From Paenibacillus sp. (GTDB taxonomy: Bacteria; Bacillota; Bacilli; Paenibacillales; Paenibacillaceae): a DNA stretch of 64,000 bases. The stretch is taken from NCBI GenBank assembly GCA_017512705.1, contig JAFWEX010000008.1:1-64000 (forward strand), in the 5' to 3' direction. Within the stretch, counting starts at the first letter, position 1, and every line of letters starts with the position of its first letter. Shown one piece after another: positions 53,365 to 61,961 of the stretch. The position numbers and the translations under genes were made by a program. The notes under the pieces were generated by a model. That model searched no databases, was not told where the DNA came from, and saw nothing but the letters and a program-made list of their open reading frames with translations.

Positions 53365-54272
53365 AAGTCATACGGACGATCACAGAGTTAAGACAAGAAC
53401 TGAACATTATGCGCAAAAACCATGAGAACGACACCCCAGACTCTAGAGAAGTCGTTGTCGGGCTCGTACCAACAATGGGGTATCTTCACCGAGGTCATGC
53501 CAGTTTGATGCAAGCTGCCAGGCAGCAGAGTGATATTGTAGTGTTAAGCATATTTGTTAACCCGATTCAGTTCGGCCCAAATGAAGATTTTGACAGTTAT
53601 CCACGCGATGAAGAACGGGATTTAGCGGTTGCTCGTGCGGAAGGAGTGGATATCGTATTTAGTCCCTCGGTGGATGAGATGTATCCACAACCAACCCAAA
53701 CAACGATAACTGTATCCGGGATTACAGAACGTTTATGTGGAGCATCACGTCCAGGGCATTTTAATGGGGTGACTACTGTGGTATCCAAATTGTTCAATAT
53801 TGTACAGCCACAGAAAGCTTTTTTTGGTATGAAGGATGCCCAGCAGGTGGCCGTTATTCAACAAATGGTTCATGATTTGAATATGCCTGTGGATGTTGTG
53901 CCTTGTCCTATTGTTCGTGAAGAGGATGGCCTGGCCCTGAGTTCTCGCAATGTCTATTTGAGCTCAGAATTGCGTCAGGAGGCGCTGGTGTTGTCTCAGG
54001 CATTACGCGCGGTACAGGAAGCTGTAGCGAGCAACATAGCCATCACAGCGAATGACATTCGTCGTATTCTTCAAGAACAAATTGGCCAATCCGTGCATGC
54101 TGTCATTGATTATGCTGAAATTCAGTCTTTTCCAAGTCTGGAACCTCTTGCAGACGATGAGGAATTGAAGGCATATGACGATCTGCTCATCGCACTGGCT
54201 GTAAAATTTGGTAAAACAAGATTGATTGACAATATACGCATTCAAAAAATGGAGGTGCTGTCCCGTGTTTAG
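53361..54272 (+). CDS. panC: Pantothenate synthetase
   Basis: ATP-dependent joining of pantoate and beta-alanine. 303 residues with [13 protein letters not shown] (the HIGH-like nucleotide site), [18 protein letters not shown] and SSRNVYLS. A short insertion (ENDTPDSRE) precedes the first core strand. Overlaps panB by 4 and panD by 8 bases. Confidence 0.97.
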   Translation: MKVIRTITELRQELNIMRKNHENDTPDSREVVVGLVPTMGYLHRGHASLMQAARQQSDIVVLSIFVNPIQFGPNEDFDSYPRDEERDLAVARAEGVDIVFSPSVDEMYPQPTQTTITVSGITERLCGASRPGHFNGVTTVVSKLFNIVQPQKAFFGMKDAQQVAVIQQMVHDLNMPVDVVPCPIVREEDGLALSSRNVYLSSELRQEALVLSQALRAVQEAVASNIAITANDIRRILQEQIGQSVHAVIDYAEIQSFPSLEPLADDEELKAYDDLLIALAVKFGKTRLIDNIRIQKMEVLSRV

Positions 54273-54648
54273 AACCCTGATGAAATCCAAAATCCACCGT
54301 GCAACAGTAACGGAAGCCAACTTGAACTATGTGGGTAGCATTACCATTGATGAAGACCTGATGGAAACATCAGACTTGATGGAAAATGAAAAAGTACAAA
54401 TCGTGAACAACAATAATGGTGCTCGGCTTGAAACTTATGTGATTCCTGGGCCACGCGGCAGTGGTGTCATTTGTCTGAATGGTGCTGCTGCTCGTCTTGT
54501 CCAGCCTGGAGATACGGTCATTATTATTTCTTATGCCATGATGTCACAAGAGGAAGCGAATGCCCACAAACCAACGGTGGTGTTCGTAGATGGGCAGAAC
54601 AAACCGGTACAGACGATGAAAAAGGAAGTGCACGCTACGATTTTGTAA
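54265..54648 (+). CDS. panD: Aspartate 1-decarboxylase precursor
   Basis: Makes beta-alanine from aspartate with a pyruvoyl group formed by self-cleavage between Gly24 and Ser25 (NYVGSITID). 127 residues, the normal size. The GTG start at 54265 has GGAGG 9 bases upstream. K9 ([17 protein letters not shown]) is also conserved. Completes panBCD. Confidence 0.97.
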   Translation: MFRTLMKSKIHRATVTEANLNYVGSITIDEDLMETSDLMENEKVQIVNNNNGARLETYVIPGPRGSGVICLNGAAARLVQPGDTVIIISYAMMSQEEANAHKPTVVFVDGQNKPVQTMKKEVHATIL

Positions 54649-54741
54649 TCGGCTGGGAAGGGGAATGAAATCGGTGCATCCAGCAAAAAATGAATACAGG
54701 TCACAGCACTAATCCATTTTTCTAAGGGTGGGGATGCATCG

Positions 54742-55389
54742 ATGTTCCAGCATGTTTTCGCCGAAATGAACGACATGTTAGATGAAATTATCAAGCGCTA
54801 TCCTTCCGCTGAAGGTCTGGACAAACAGGAATTGCAACAGAAATGGAATCTGCTCAAACGCATGAGTGACGGGGTGCTGGATGAATGGCTGGTGTTTGAA
54901 GAAAAGATGAGTCATCTTCGTGAGCAAGAGCTTGAAAAGCCAGCTTCTCTAGAACCGGAGCAGCAGGCCGTTACAGCTCTCCCCGAGGTTCATCTGGAAT
55001 GTTTCAGCCGTGGACAGGGATATTTTAAGCTACAGATGTATTCGCAAGCTATTGCTCAATTTTCACGTGTCGTGGGGGATTACCCGGATAGTGCTTTAGC
55101 TCATTTTTATTTGGCGCTCGCTCACTTAAGTTTGGAGCAGATGTATGAGTCAGAACTCCATTTGCAAACCATCATGATGCTTAATGGCTCCCCTAGACTC
55201 AAGGGACTGGTATGTAATGTTCTAGGCTGTATTCAAGCTAAACTTTCCAATCTGGAAGCAGCATGCTCCTTGTTCGCTCAGGCCCTTCAGTATGACCCAA
55301 CGTTGACCGAACCTCTATATAACATGGAAGTTTGCAGGCTGAACAGAGGTAAACTTCAATATGCCAATCAGCTGATTGGACTCAATTGA
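54742..55389 (+). CDS. TPR-repeat protein
   Basis: 215 residues. An N-terminal helical, possibly coiled-coil part (about 1-75) is followed by about three TPR units (ECFSRGQGYFKLQMYSQAIA, ALAHFYLALAHLSLEQMYES, GLVCNVLGCIQAKLSNLEAA). Cytosolic, partners unknown. Preceded by GGGTGGGGA and followed by a terminator. Distinct from the TPR protein at 45947. Confidence 0.8.
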   Translation: MFQHVFAEMNDMLDEIIKRYPSAEGLDKQELQQKWNLLKRMSDGVLDEWLVFEEKMSHLREQELEKPASLEPEQQAVTALPEVHLECFSRGQGYFKLQMYSQAIAQFSRVVGDYPDSALAHFYLALAHLSLEQMYESELHLQTIMMLNGSPRLKGLVCNVLGCIQAKLSNLEAACSLFAQALQYDPTLTEPLYNMEVCRLNRGKLQYANQLIGLN

Positions 55390-55414
55390 GATGGACTTTT
55401 GTCGGCATAAAGAA

Positions 55415-55457
55415 CGGTGTTTCCTCCTTTAGCATAGCGGCGGGAACACCGCTTTTT
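55415..55457 (+). terminator. Terminator after the TPR gene
   Basis: CGGTGTTTCC pairs with GGGAACACCG (one G-T pair), then CTTTTTT. Confidence 0.88.
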
Positions 55458-55533
55458 TGTCAGTTAATTTTCAAATGTCCTTTTTTTTGCTATGCTGTAA
55501 CATAGACTGGAATGGAAGGGACCGTATATTGCA

Positions 55534-58395
55534 ATGAAATTTGCCGTTTTGGATTTCGAAACAACCGGCACGCAGTCCGACGGTGAGATTATACAGGCCG
55601 GACTTGCCATCATAGATCATGACTACAGCATAACTCAAATATATAGTTCTTATGTAAATCCGGGAGTGCCAATACCGCCTTTTATTACGGGGCTAACCGG
55701 AATTACAGATGAAGACGTAGCGGATGCTCCTTCACTCGAAGAGATGATGATGGAGATGGTGCCGCTTCTTGACGACGTAGTGTTGGTAGGTCACAATGTT
55801 GCCTTTGATTTTCATTTCTTGCAGAATGCGCTTGATCGGTGCGGATATTTGCCGTTTACAGGCCGTATTCTGGATACCATTGATTTTTTGAAAATTACAT
55901 TTCCGTCGCTGGGTTCGTATCAGCTCGGGTATGTTTCTTCGGAATTCGGTTTTGAGCATGACCGACCCCATCAGGCAGACAGTGATGCACTGGCGACAGC
56001 ACATGTGTTGCTCAAATGTCTGGAGGAGCTGAGAGAACTGCCGTTAATTACAATTCAACGGCTTAGTGATCTGTTTGCTCCAGAGGATAGTGATCTTGGC
56101 TGGTTTTTTGACGGACTACGCCAAGAGAAAGAAGCAGAACCTATTCAAGACCTTGACGGACACACGTATTTCCGTCAGCTTGCACTTAACGTCAGTGACT
56201 GGACAGAAATTGGCGCACCGCGTGATGAGAAAGATAGGAATCCGCTTGAGGGTGTTAGCTTTGATCAGTTTATGGATCAAGTGAGAGCCAATCTCCAAGA
56301 TACACTGGATCATTACGAAGAGCGCGAAGCACAGACTCAGATGTTTAGCAGCGTACGACAGGCTCTGGACGAAGAGAAGCACCTTTTGATCGAAGCAGGG
56401 ACGGGAACAGGAAAATCACTGGGGTACTTATTACCTGCCATTTATGAAAGTGTAAGACAAGAGCAGAAGGTGATGGTCAGCACCCACACCATTAATTTGC
56501 AGGAGCAACTGCGAGAACGGGATATTCCAATGCTGACACAGGTGGTTCCATTTCCGTTCAAGGCTGCTGTTTTCAAAGGAAGAGGACACTACTTGTGCCT
56601 GCGCAAATTCGAACACAAAATTAACAAACGTGAATTTGCAACGCCGAAAGAAGATTACTTCACCGCGGCACAAATGATCGTATGGCTTACCCAAACCGAG
56701 ACGGGTGACGATGAAGAATTGAATCTCAGCGCACGCGGAGGGGATTTCTGGGAGACGGTACAGAGCGAATCCGAGTCTTGTCTCGGCAGATCCTGTCCGT
56801 GGTTCCGCAAGTGCTTTTACCATCGTGCGAAGCATGAGGCAGGACTCTCTGACATCGTCATTACGAATCACTCGAAGCTGTTCACAGATGTGAAGGCTGC
56901 TCATCAGTTACTGCCAGCATACGAAAGCCTGGTGATTGATGAGGCACATCATCTGGAGGATGTAGCAGGTAAACATCTGGGGCTTCATATGAAATACTTT
57001 ACCCTTGTGCATACGCTGACTCGTTTGTTTAAAGACAGCCGTAATGGTCAGCTTCCGATGCTGCGCTCCCAGCTGTCAGGGCATGAAAATGCTGTACAGT
57101 GGGGCTCTATGGTTGATCAAATGTTTCCACTCGCTGTTGAGGTGAAGGAGATGTGGGATCGACTGAGCGACGCTCTGTTTGGCCTGCTGCCCGAACGAAG
57201 TGATGCCTCTCCGGGAGAGACGGGACAGTTCTCGCTTCGGATTAAAGCATCGCAGAAGCCTGCCAAATGGCAGGAGTTGCAGGACCTGGAGAATCAAATT
57301 TATGTAACCCTAGGGGACTTGGTTCGCAAGGGTGATAAGTTGCTGTTAGAAGTTAAAGAAGATCAGGACGATTATCAGTCTGACAGTCTCATTACGGATA
57401 TTACCGGGCTTCTCAAAGATCTAACAACAATCAAGGAAAATCTAAGATTCTTCATGCGTATGGATGACGCTAAGACGGTGTATTGGATGGAGGCTAGCGG
57501 TCAATTCCGCAGCAAGTCACTTCAGTTGTACGCTGTTCCAGTGGATGTAAGTGCGCAGCTGAAAGAGATGTTTTTTGACAAAAAGAAAAGCGTTGTACTT
57601 ACATCGGCTACGTTATCCGTGGATAAGTCATTCCAATTCATGATTGAACAGCTCGGCCTGCAGGAAGCTGCCGACAATAATCGGCTTCTGACATCCATGC
57701 TGCCTTCACCGTTCAATTATCGGGATCAGGCTTTGCTCGTTATTCCACGTGACTTCCCGAGTCTAAAAGGCAGCGTAGGAGATGCACATTTCGTACAGAT
57801 GCTCGTACAGTCTCTTGCCGAGACGGCGATTGCAACCCACGGGCGCATGATGGTGCTCTTCACCTCCTATAAAATGCTTCGCCAAGTCTACGAACCGCTG
57901 AAAGAGGCTCTGTCTGGCAAAGACATCTCCTTGCTCGGTCAAGGGGTTGACAGTGGCAATCGATCCAAGCTGACGCGAAGATTCCAGGAAGCCAAAGCAG
58001 CAGTACTGCTAGGTACGAGCAGCTTCTGGGAAGGCGTAGATATTCCGGGTGAGGCACTGACTTGTCTCGCTATTGTGCGTTTGCCGTTTCAACCGCCTAA
58101 CCATCCGCTGCTCGAAGCGAAAAGTGAATTGTTACAAGAGCAGAAGAAGAATCCGTTTATGAAATTGTCTGTGCCACAGGCGGTCATCCGTTTCAAGCAA
58201 GGCTTTGGTCGATTGGTTCGAACAGGCAAAGATCGAGGGATTGTCATCGTGTACGATACACGGGTAATCGAAGCTTATTACGGGAAATACTTCCTGTACT
58301 CCTTGCCCGGACCGAAGATGGAGCATATGCTTACAGAACAGATGGTACCACGCATTGCCGAGTGGCTGGATCGTCCAGCCGTTGAACAAAATTAA
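55534..58395 (+). CDS. dinG: DinG-family exonuclease/helicase
   Basis: 953 residues. The N-terminal DEDDh exonuclease domain (about 1-170) has DFETTG, HNVAFDFHF and HQADSDA. The C-terminal XPD/DinG superfamily 2 helicase has EAGTGTGKSLGYLLP (Walker A), VIDEAHH (DEAH) and GFGRLVRTGKDRGIV (motif VI). Cysteines in SCLGRSCPWFRKCFYHRA sit where iron-sulfur DinG/XPD proteins bind 4Fe-4S. The exonuclease fusion is the Bacillus form (also called YpvA/DinG), with 3'-5' exonuclease activity known there. Confidence 0.95.
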   Translation: MKFAVLDFETTGTQSDGEIIQAGLAIIDHDYSITQIYSSYVNPGVPIPPFITGLTGITDEDVADAPSLEEMMMEMVPLLDDVVLVGHNVAFDFHFLQNALDRCGYLPFTGRILDTIDFLKITFPSLGSYQLGYVSSEFGFEHDRPHQADSDALATAHVLLKCLEELRELPLITIQRLSDLFAPEDSDLGWFFDGLRQEKEAEPIQDLDGHTYFRQLALNVSDWTEIGAPRDEKDRNPLEGVSFDQFMDQVRANLQDTLDHYEEREAQTQMFSSVRQALDEEKHLLIEAGTGTGKSLGYLLPAIYESVRQEQKVMVSTHTINLQEQLRERDIPMLTQVVPFPFKAAVFKGRGHYLCLRKFEHKINKREFATPKEDYFTAAQMIVWLTQTETGDDEELNLSARGGDFWETVQSESESCLGRSCPWFRKCFYHRAKHEAGLSDIVITNHSKLFTDVKAAHQLLPAYESLVIDEAHHLEDVAGKHLGLHMKYFTLVHTLTRLFKDSRNGQLPMLRSQLSGHENAVQWGSMVDQMFPLAVEVKEMWDRLSDALFGLLPERSDASPGETGQFSLRIKASQKPAKWQELQDLENQIYVTLGDLVRKGDKLLLEVKEDQDDYQSDSLITDITGLLKDLTTIKENLRFFMRMDDAKTVYWMEASGQFRSKSLQLYAVPVDVSAQLKEMFFDKKKSVVLTSATLSVDKSFQFMIEQLGLQEAADNNRLLTSMLPSPFNYRDQALLVIPRDFPSLKGSVGDAHFVQMLVQSLAETAIATHGRMMVLFTSYKMLRQVYEPLKEALSGKDISLLGQGVDSGNRSKLTRRFQEAKAAVLLGTSSFWEGVDIPGEALTCLAIVRLPFQPPNHPLLEAKSELLQEQKKNPFMKLSVPQAVIRFKQGFGRLVRTGKDRGIVIVYDTRVIEAYYGKYFLYSLPGPKMEHMLTEQMVPRIAEWLDRPAVEQN

Positions 58396-58500
58396 TCATC
58401 ATTGTAAGCAATGGCATTGCAATGTACTCTGTTCAGGCGTTAAACTCGAAGAAGATTGCGATAAGCCATTTATTTATGGACTTATAACCCGAGAATACGA

Positions 58501-58557
58501 GAGCATTCTGTATGGAAATAGCATGTTTTGCATGTGTACAGAATGCTCATCTTTTCA
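58501..58557 (+). terminator. Large hairpin between dinG and rex
   Basis: A perfect 12-bp inverted repeat, GAGCATTCTGTA (58501-58512) and TACAGAATGCTC (58537-58548), with an inner GCATG...CATGT stem, followed by ATCTTTTC. Probably a terminator; the T run is short. Confidence 0.55.
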
Positions 58558-58599
58558 ATGTTTATTATTTTATTGTGGCACTGATTAGGGGGAGCAAAA

Positions 58600-59253
58600 A
58601 TGAAATCGGATAAAATATCAGAAGCAGTCGTGCGGCGTCTGCCTGTATATTTGCGTTATTTGAATGAGTTGGTTCAGCGGGAGGTAACAACGGTCTCCTC
58701 ACAGGAGCTTGGACAACGACTGGATTTGAATCCAGCTCAGATTCGTAAGGACCTGGCATATTTCGGAGATTTTGGCCGTAAAGGAATCGGCTATGACGTT
58801 TCTTACCTGATTGAGAAGATCCGGCACATTCTCAAAATTGATCAACAGATTAATGTCGCTCTAGTAGGGGCGGGTAATCTTGGACAAGCTTTGTCCAATT
58901 ACAATGCGTATCTGAAAGACAATATGAAGATTGTTGCAATTTTTGATGCATATGGTCCAAAGATTGGCAGTAAAATCAACAATTTGACAGTGAAACCGAT
59001 GGAAGATCTTACAGAAGCGGTACAAAAAGATAACATTCGCATCGGGATTATTACTGTACCTGATACGGAAGCACAGAACGTTGCTGATCAACTGATCGAA
59101 TCAGGCATTGAGGCAATTTTGAATTTTGCACCAACAATTTTGAAAACTCCTCCGCATGTTCGTATACATCATGCAGACTTTACAACAGACTTGCTGAGTC
59201 TGGCCTATTATCTGGAGAACGGGAAGGAAGAAGAGGATGACAACAACGAATAG
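58600..59253 (+). CDS. rex: Redox-sensing transcriptional repressor Rex
   Basis: 217 residues: N-terminal winged helix (VSSQELGQRLDLNPAQIRKDLAYFG) and a C-terminal NADH-binding Rossmann domain (VALVGAGNLGQAL, about 88-100). Rex releases DNA when NADH rises, derepressing fermentation and some respiration genes. Its classic TTGTGAA-type palindrome was not found in the upstream gaps I checked. It overlaps the next gene by 17 bases. Confidence 0.97.
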   Translation: MKSDKISEAVVRRLPVYLRYLNELVQREVTTVSSQELGQRLDLNPAQIRKDLAYFGDFGRKGIGYDVSYLIEKIRHILKIDQQINVALVGAGNLGQALSNYNAYLKDNMKIVAIFDAYGPKIGSKINNLTVKPMEDLTEAVQKDNIRIGIITVPDTEAQNVADQLIESGIEAILNFAPTILKTPPHVRIHHADFTTDLLSLAYYLENGKEEEDDNNE

Positions 59254-60544
59254 ATGGGTAATTCACAACGGTAAGTTCGCGACCAATGAAGGGGCAGACT
59301 GGACGGTTGTTCAAGGGTATATGGTTATTGAAGATGACAGGATTGTGCATATTGGTGAGACGCTCCCGGATGGAGATGAACATTTGACCAAAGTAGATGG
59401 TAAAGGACTTCTCTTCCTGCCGGGTCTGATCAATACGCATGGTCATGCAGCGATGTCTCTCCTTCGAGGGCATGGAGACGATCTAGCGTTGCAAGTTTGG
59501 TTGCAAGAAAAAATGTGGCCTATGGAAGCAAAAATGACTTCAAAAGATGTCTATTGGGGAGCATCACTCTCGGTGCTTGAAATGTTAAAAGGTGGAACGA
59601 CAGCATTTCTGGATATGTACGACCACATGGATCAAGTGGCAAAAGTGGTTGAAGAATCCGGAGCGAGAGCTGTATTGGCTCGAGGCGTAATTGGTCTGTG
59701 CTCGGAAGAAGAGCAGATGCGTAAGCTGGAAGAGTCGGCTGCGTTTGCACGTGAATGGAATGGACACGCGAATGGACGGATAACAACGGTCATCTCTCCT
59801 CACGCGCCTTATACATGCCCTCCTGATTACATAGAGAAGCTTGTACAGGTCGCACATGATCTAAATCTTCCCCTTCATACTCACATGTCGGAGACCTTAC
59901 GTGAAGTGGAGCAGAATGTGACTGATTATGGCTTGCGTCCGGTAGAACATTTGGAGAAACTTGGATTTTTCTCACGTCCTTCACTTGTAGCACATGCTGT
60001 GCATCTGAATGATGAAGAGATTGAGATTTTGGCTCGTCATGATGTTGCTGTATCTCACAATCCGGGTAGTAACCTCAAGCTTGCATCCGGTGTGGCTCGT
60101 GTTCCTGCTCTGTTAAAAGCAGGTGTTACGGTTTCTTTGGGAACAGACGGACCAGCTAGCAATAACAATCTGGATATGTTTGAGGAGATGAGACTTGCCG
60201 CCTTGATTCATAAAGGGGTGTCTGGTGATCCAACTGCCGTACCTGCTGGGGAAGCGCTGTTGCTTGGAACAACATATGGTGCGAAATCGATCTTCCTGAA
60301 CGAGACCGGAGCACTGCAAGTAGGTAAAAAGGCAGACTTTATTGCTCTGAATATTGAACAGGCTCATTTCTATCCACATACAGATCTGATCTCGCATTCG
60401 ATTTACTCGGCTTCTGCAAAAGATGTGGAGCATGTATGGGTGGACGGAAAACAAGTGGTGAAACATGGTGAATGTCTAACACTGGATGAAGAGCGCATTT
60501 TGCGAGAATCCCAGTTGGCCTTTGATCAGTTGCTCGCGCGCTAA
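59237..60544 (+). CDS. mtaD: 5-methylthioadenosine/S-adenosylhomocysteine deaminase-type amidohydrolase
   Basis: 435 residues of the metal-dependent amidohydrolase superfamily: NTHGHAAMSLLRG gives the HxH metal site, HTHMSET the third His, and SLGTDGPASNNNLDMF the late Asp. This pattern fits the MtaD/SsnA group that deaminates MTA or SAH. The substrate is a family inference. Its start lies inside the end of rex, so the two are co-transcribed. Confidence 0.88.
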   Translation: MTTTNRWVIHNGKFATNEGADWTVVQGYMVIEDDRIVHIGETLPDGDEHLTKVDGKGLLFLPGLINTHGHAAMSLLRGHGDDLALQVWLQEKMWPMEAKMTSKDVYWGASLSVLEMLKGGTTAFLDMYDHMDQVAKVVEESGARAVLARGVIGLCSEEEQMRKLEESAAFAREWNGHANGRITTVISPHAPYTCPPDYIEKLVQVAHDLNLPLHTHMSETLREVEQNVTDYGLRPVEHLEKLGFFSRPSLVAHAVHLNDEEIEILARHDVAVSHNPGSNLKLASGVARVPALLKAGVTVSLGTDGPASNNNLDMFEEMRLAALIHKGVSGDPTAVPAGEALLLGTTYGAKSIFLNETGALQVGKKADFIALNIEQAHFYPHTDLISHSIYSASAKDVEHVWVDGKQVVKHGECLTLDEERILRESQLAFDQLLAR

Positions 60545-60587
60545 TAGCAACTTCAACGGCAGTATTTAGGGAAAGGAAGTTCGACTC

Positions 60588-61118
60588 TTGAAGAAAAAAA
60601 AGAAGTGGATATGGATATCGCTACTGATCCTGGTTCTGATCTTGTTTGGACTTCAGCGGTATTACGTCTACGTTACACAGGACCAGCGTAAGGAAGAGGC
60701 GTTAGCCATCCAGGTCGCTCAGGAGCAGCTGGGGATTACATCACCCGATGAGCTGAGGAAGTACGTGTGGGGCGATAAGAATGGTTCTGACAACATCTAT
60801 TGGACGATGATTGCCAAAAATAAAGATAATCAGGATGTAATGGTCTGGGTTAAATTTGATAACAATAATGCGCCCGTCCAAGGAAAAGGAGGGGTGCATA
60901 GCGAGTTACTGCAAAACGGGATGACCGAAGAGCAGATTCGCACCCGCTTCAGCTCCGAGATTCCAGGCGGTGAGATCAAACGGATCATGCCTGGAGTCGT
61001 TAATAATATTTACGTATGGCAAGTGTATTACAACGATGGAAGCCATAACTATTATCGTTTTTATCGATTCAGCAATGGGGAGCAAGTGGATCTGGTATAT
61101 ACGTTACCCAACAGCTAG
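60588..61118 (+). CDS. ypmB: YpmB/DUF5590 membrane-anchored protein
   Basis: 176 residues: a lysine-rich N-terminus (KKKKKW), one span (about 8-24), then an extracytoplasmic domain of two PepSY-like halves (QDVMVWVKFDNNNAPVQGK, YVWQVYYND). This matches YpmB, which follows dinG in B. subtilis. The function is unknown. The TTG start has GAAAGGAAG. A terminator follows. Confidence 0.85.
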   Translation: MKKKKKWIWISLLILVLILFGLQRYYVYVTQDQRKEEALAIQVAQEQLGITSPDELRKYVWGDKNGSDNIYWTMIAKNKDNQDVMVWVKFDNNNAPVQGKGGVHSELLQNGMTEEQIRTRFSSEIPGGEIKRIMPGVVNNIYVWQVYYNDGSHNYYRFYRFSNGEQVDLVYTLPNS

Positions 61119-61172
61119 TTCGGGTTTCCCTTTACCGATCATAAGTAATCTGCATGCCTGACGAAGATGAAC

Positions 61173-61212
61173 AAAAACCGGCAGACGACACACTCGTCTG
61201 AACCGGTTTTTT
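61173..61212 (+). terminator. Terminator after ypmB
   Basis: AAAACCGG and AGACG pair with CGTCT and ACCGGTTTT in a nearly perfect long stem, ending in TTTTTT. Confidence 0.9.
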
Positions 61213-61433
61213 GGCTTTTCTAAGAAGTTAGTTTGATTTAAATAGTTAAATTTAATAATTTATTCATATTTTCACCTTCGATATTGTATATACGATATGA
61301 TATACTCAGATATGTACTCAAGTTAATAATTAACGCAAACAAATCTGCAAATATTTTTGCAGACCATCATGTATAGCTAAATATATAAGCCTATAGATTA
61401 AGGGATGGGCTCATTTTGGGAGGGGTAATTCAT
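61213..61433 (+). promoter_or_regulatory. AT-rich promoter region with an 18-bp palindrome
   Basis: TGATATACT (61298-61306) is an extended -10. Overlapping its upstream side, 61281-61298 reads ATAT-T-GTATATAC-G-ATAT, a palindrome apart from one non-complementary pair (T/G, at 61285 and 61294). It lies between where the -35 and -10 would be, so it looks like an operator. GGGAGGGG (61418-61425) is the ribosome site of the next gene. Nothing else is seen. Confidence 0.5.
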
Positions 61434-61961
61434 TTGAAGCTTAAAGTATTGCCTATTGTTCTAACTGCCGTTGTTTCTGCCGTCCTGTTGTTTGGAGGTT
61501 GGTTCATATATCGTCAAGTAGCCGTACAGAGTCCGATTGAAAAGATGGTTACTCAGTACGAAGGAGTTAATGATGTACAATTATCTATTAACCGTAATGA
61601 TATACAAATGAAACTCGATTTGAAGCCAAATGTGGATTTAGGCAGACTGGTTCAATACCTTCATAAAGAAGGACAAGACCTGATCGGCTCGCGTACCCTT
61701 AAATTGGACGTTGTAGACCATTCCAATGAAGCGCTGGAAAACTGGTGGGGTGATGCGATGTTTACGGTAGCACAGGCCATGGAGAACAAACAATATGCCG
61801 AGATCACGCCTACGTTGTCCAAGATGGCAACAGGAGGGATTCAAGTCAATACTGCAATGGATGATAACAATGTTTATGTAAGTCTGCGAGATGGAGATGC
61901 CAGCAAGTTCATTATACTGCCGCGTGTGCCCGGTCAGATAGGAGTGTGGCCTAATGCCTAA
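61434..61961 (+). CDS. Membrane-anchored protein paired with an FtsH-like protease
   Basis: 175 residues: one N-terminal span (about 5-24) and a soluble, probably extracytoplasmic domain with beta strands (DVQLSINRNDIQMKLDLKP) and a helical middle. I do not recognise a family. The TTG start at 61434 follows GGGAGGGG. The last 8 bases overlap the FtsH-like gene, so the products are made together. It may be a partner or substrate adaptor of that protease. Confidence 0.75.
   Translation: MKLKVLPIVLTAVVSAVLLFGGWFIYRQVAVQSPIEKMVTQYEGVNDVQLSINRNDIQMKLDLKPNVDLGRLVQYLHKEGQDLIGSRTLKLDVVDHSNEALENWWGDAMFTVAQAMENKQYAEITPTLSKMATGGIQVNTAMDDNNVYVSLRDGDASKFIILPRVPGQIGVWPNA

Noticed and set aside
58396..58599. 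Rex operator ahead of rex
   Set aside because: No TTGTGAA-N4-TTCACAA-like palindrome is present; only GCAATGGCATTGC and the terminator-like 12-bp hairpin.
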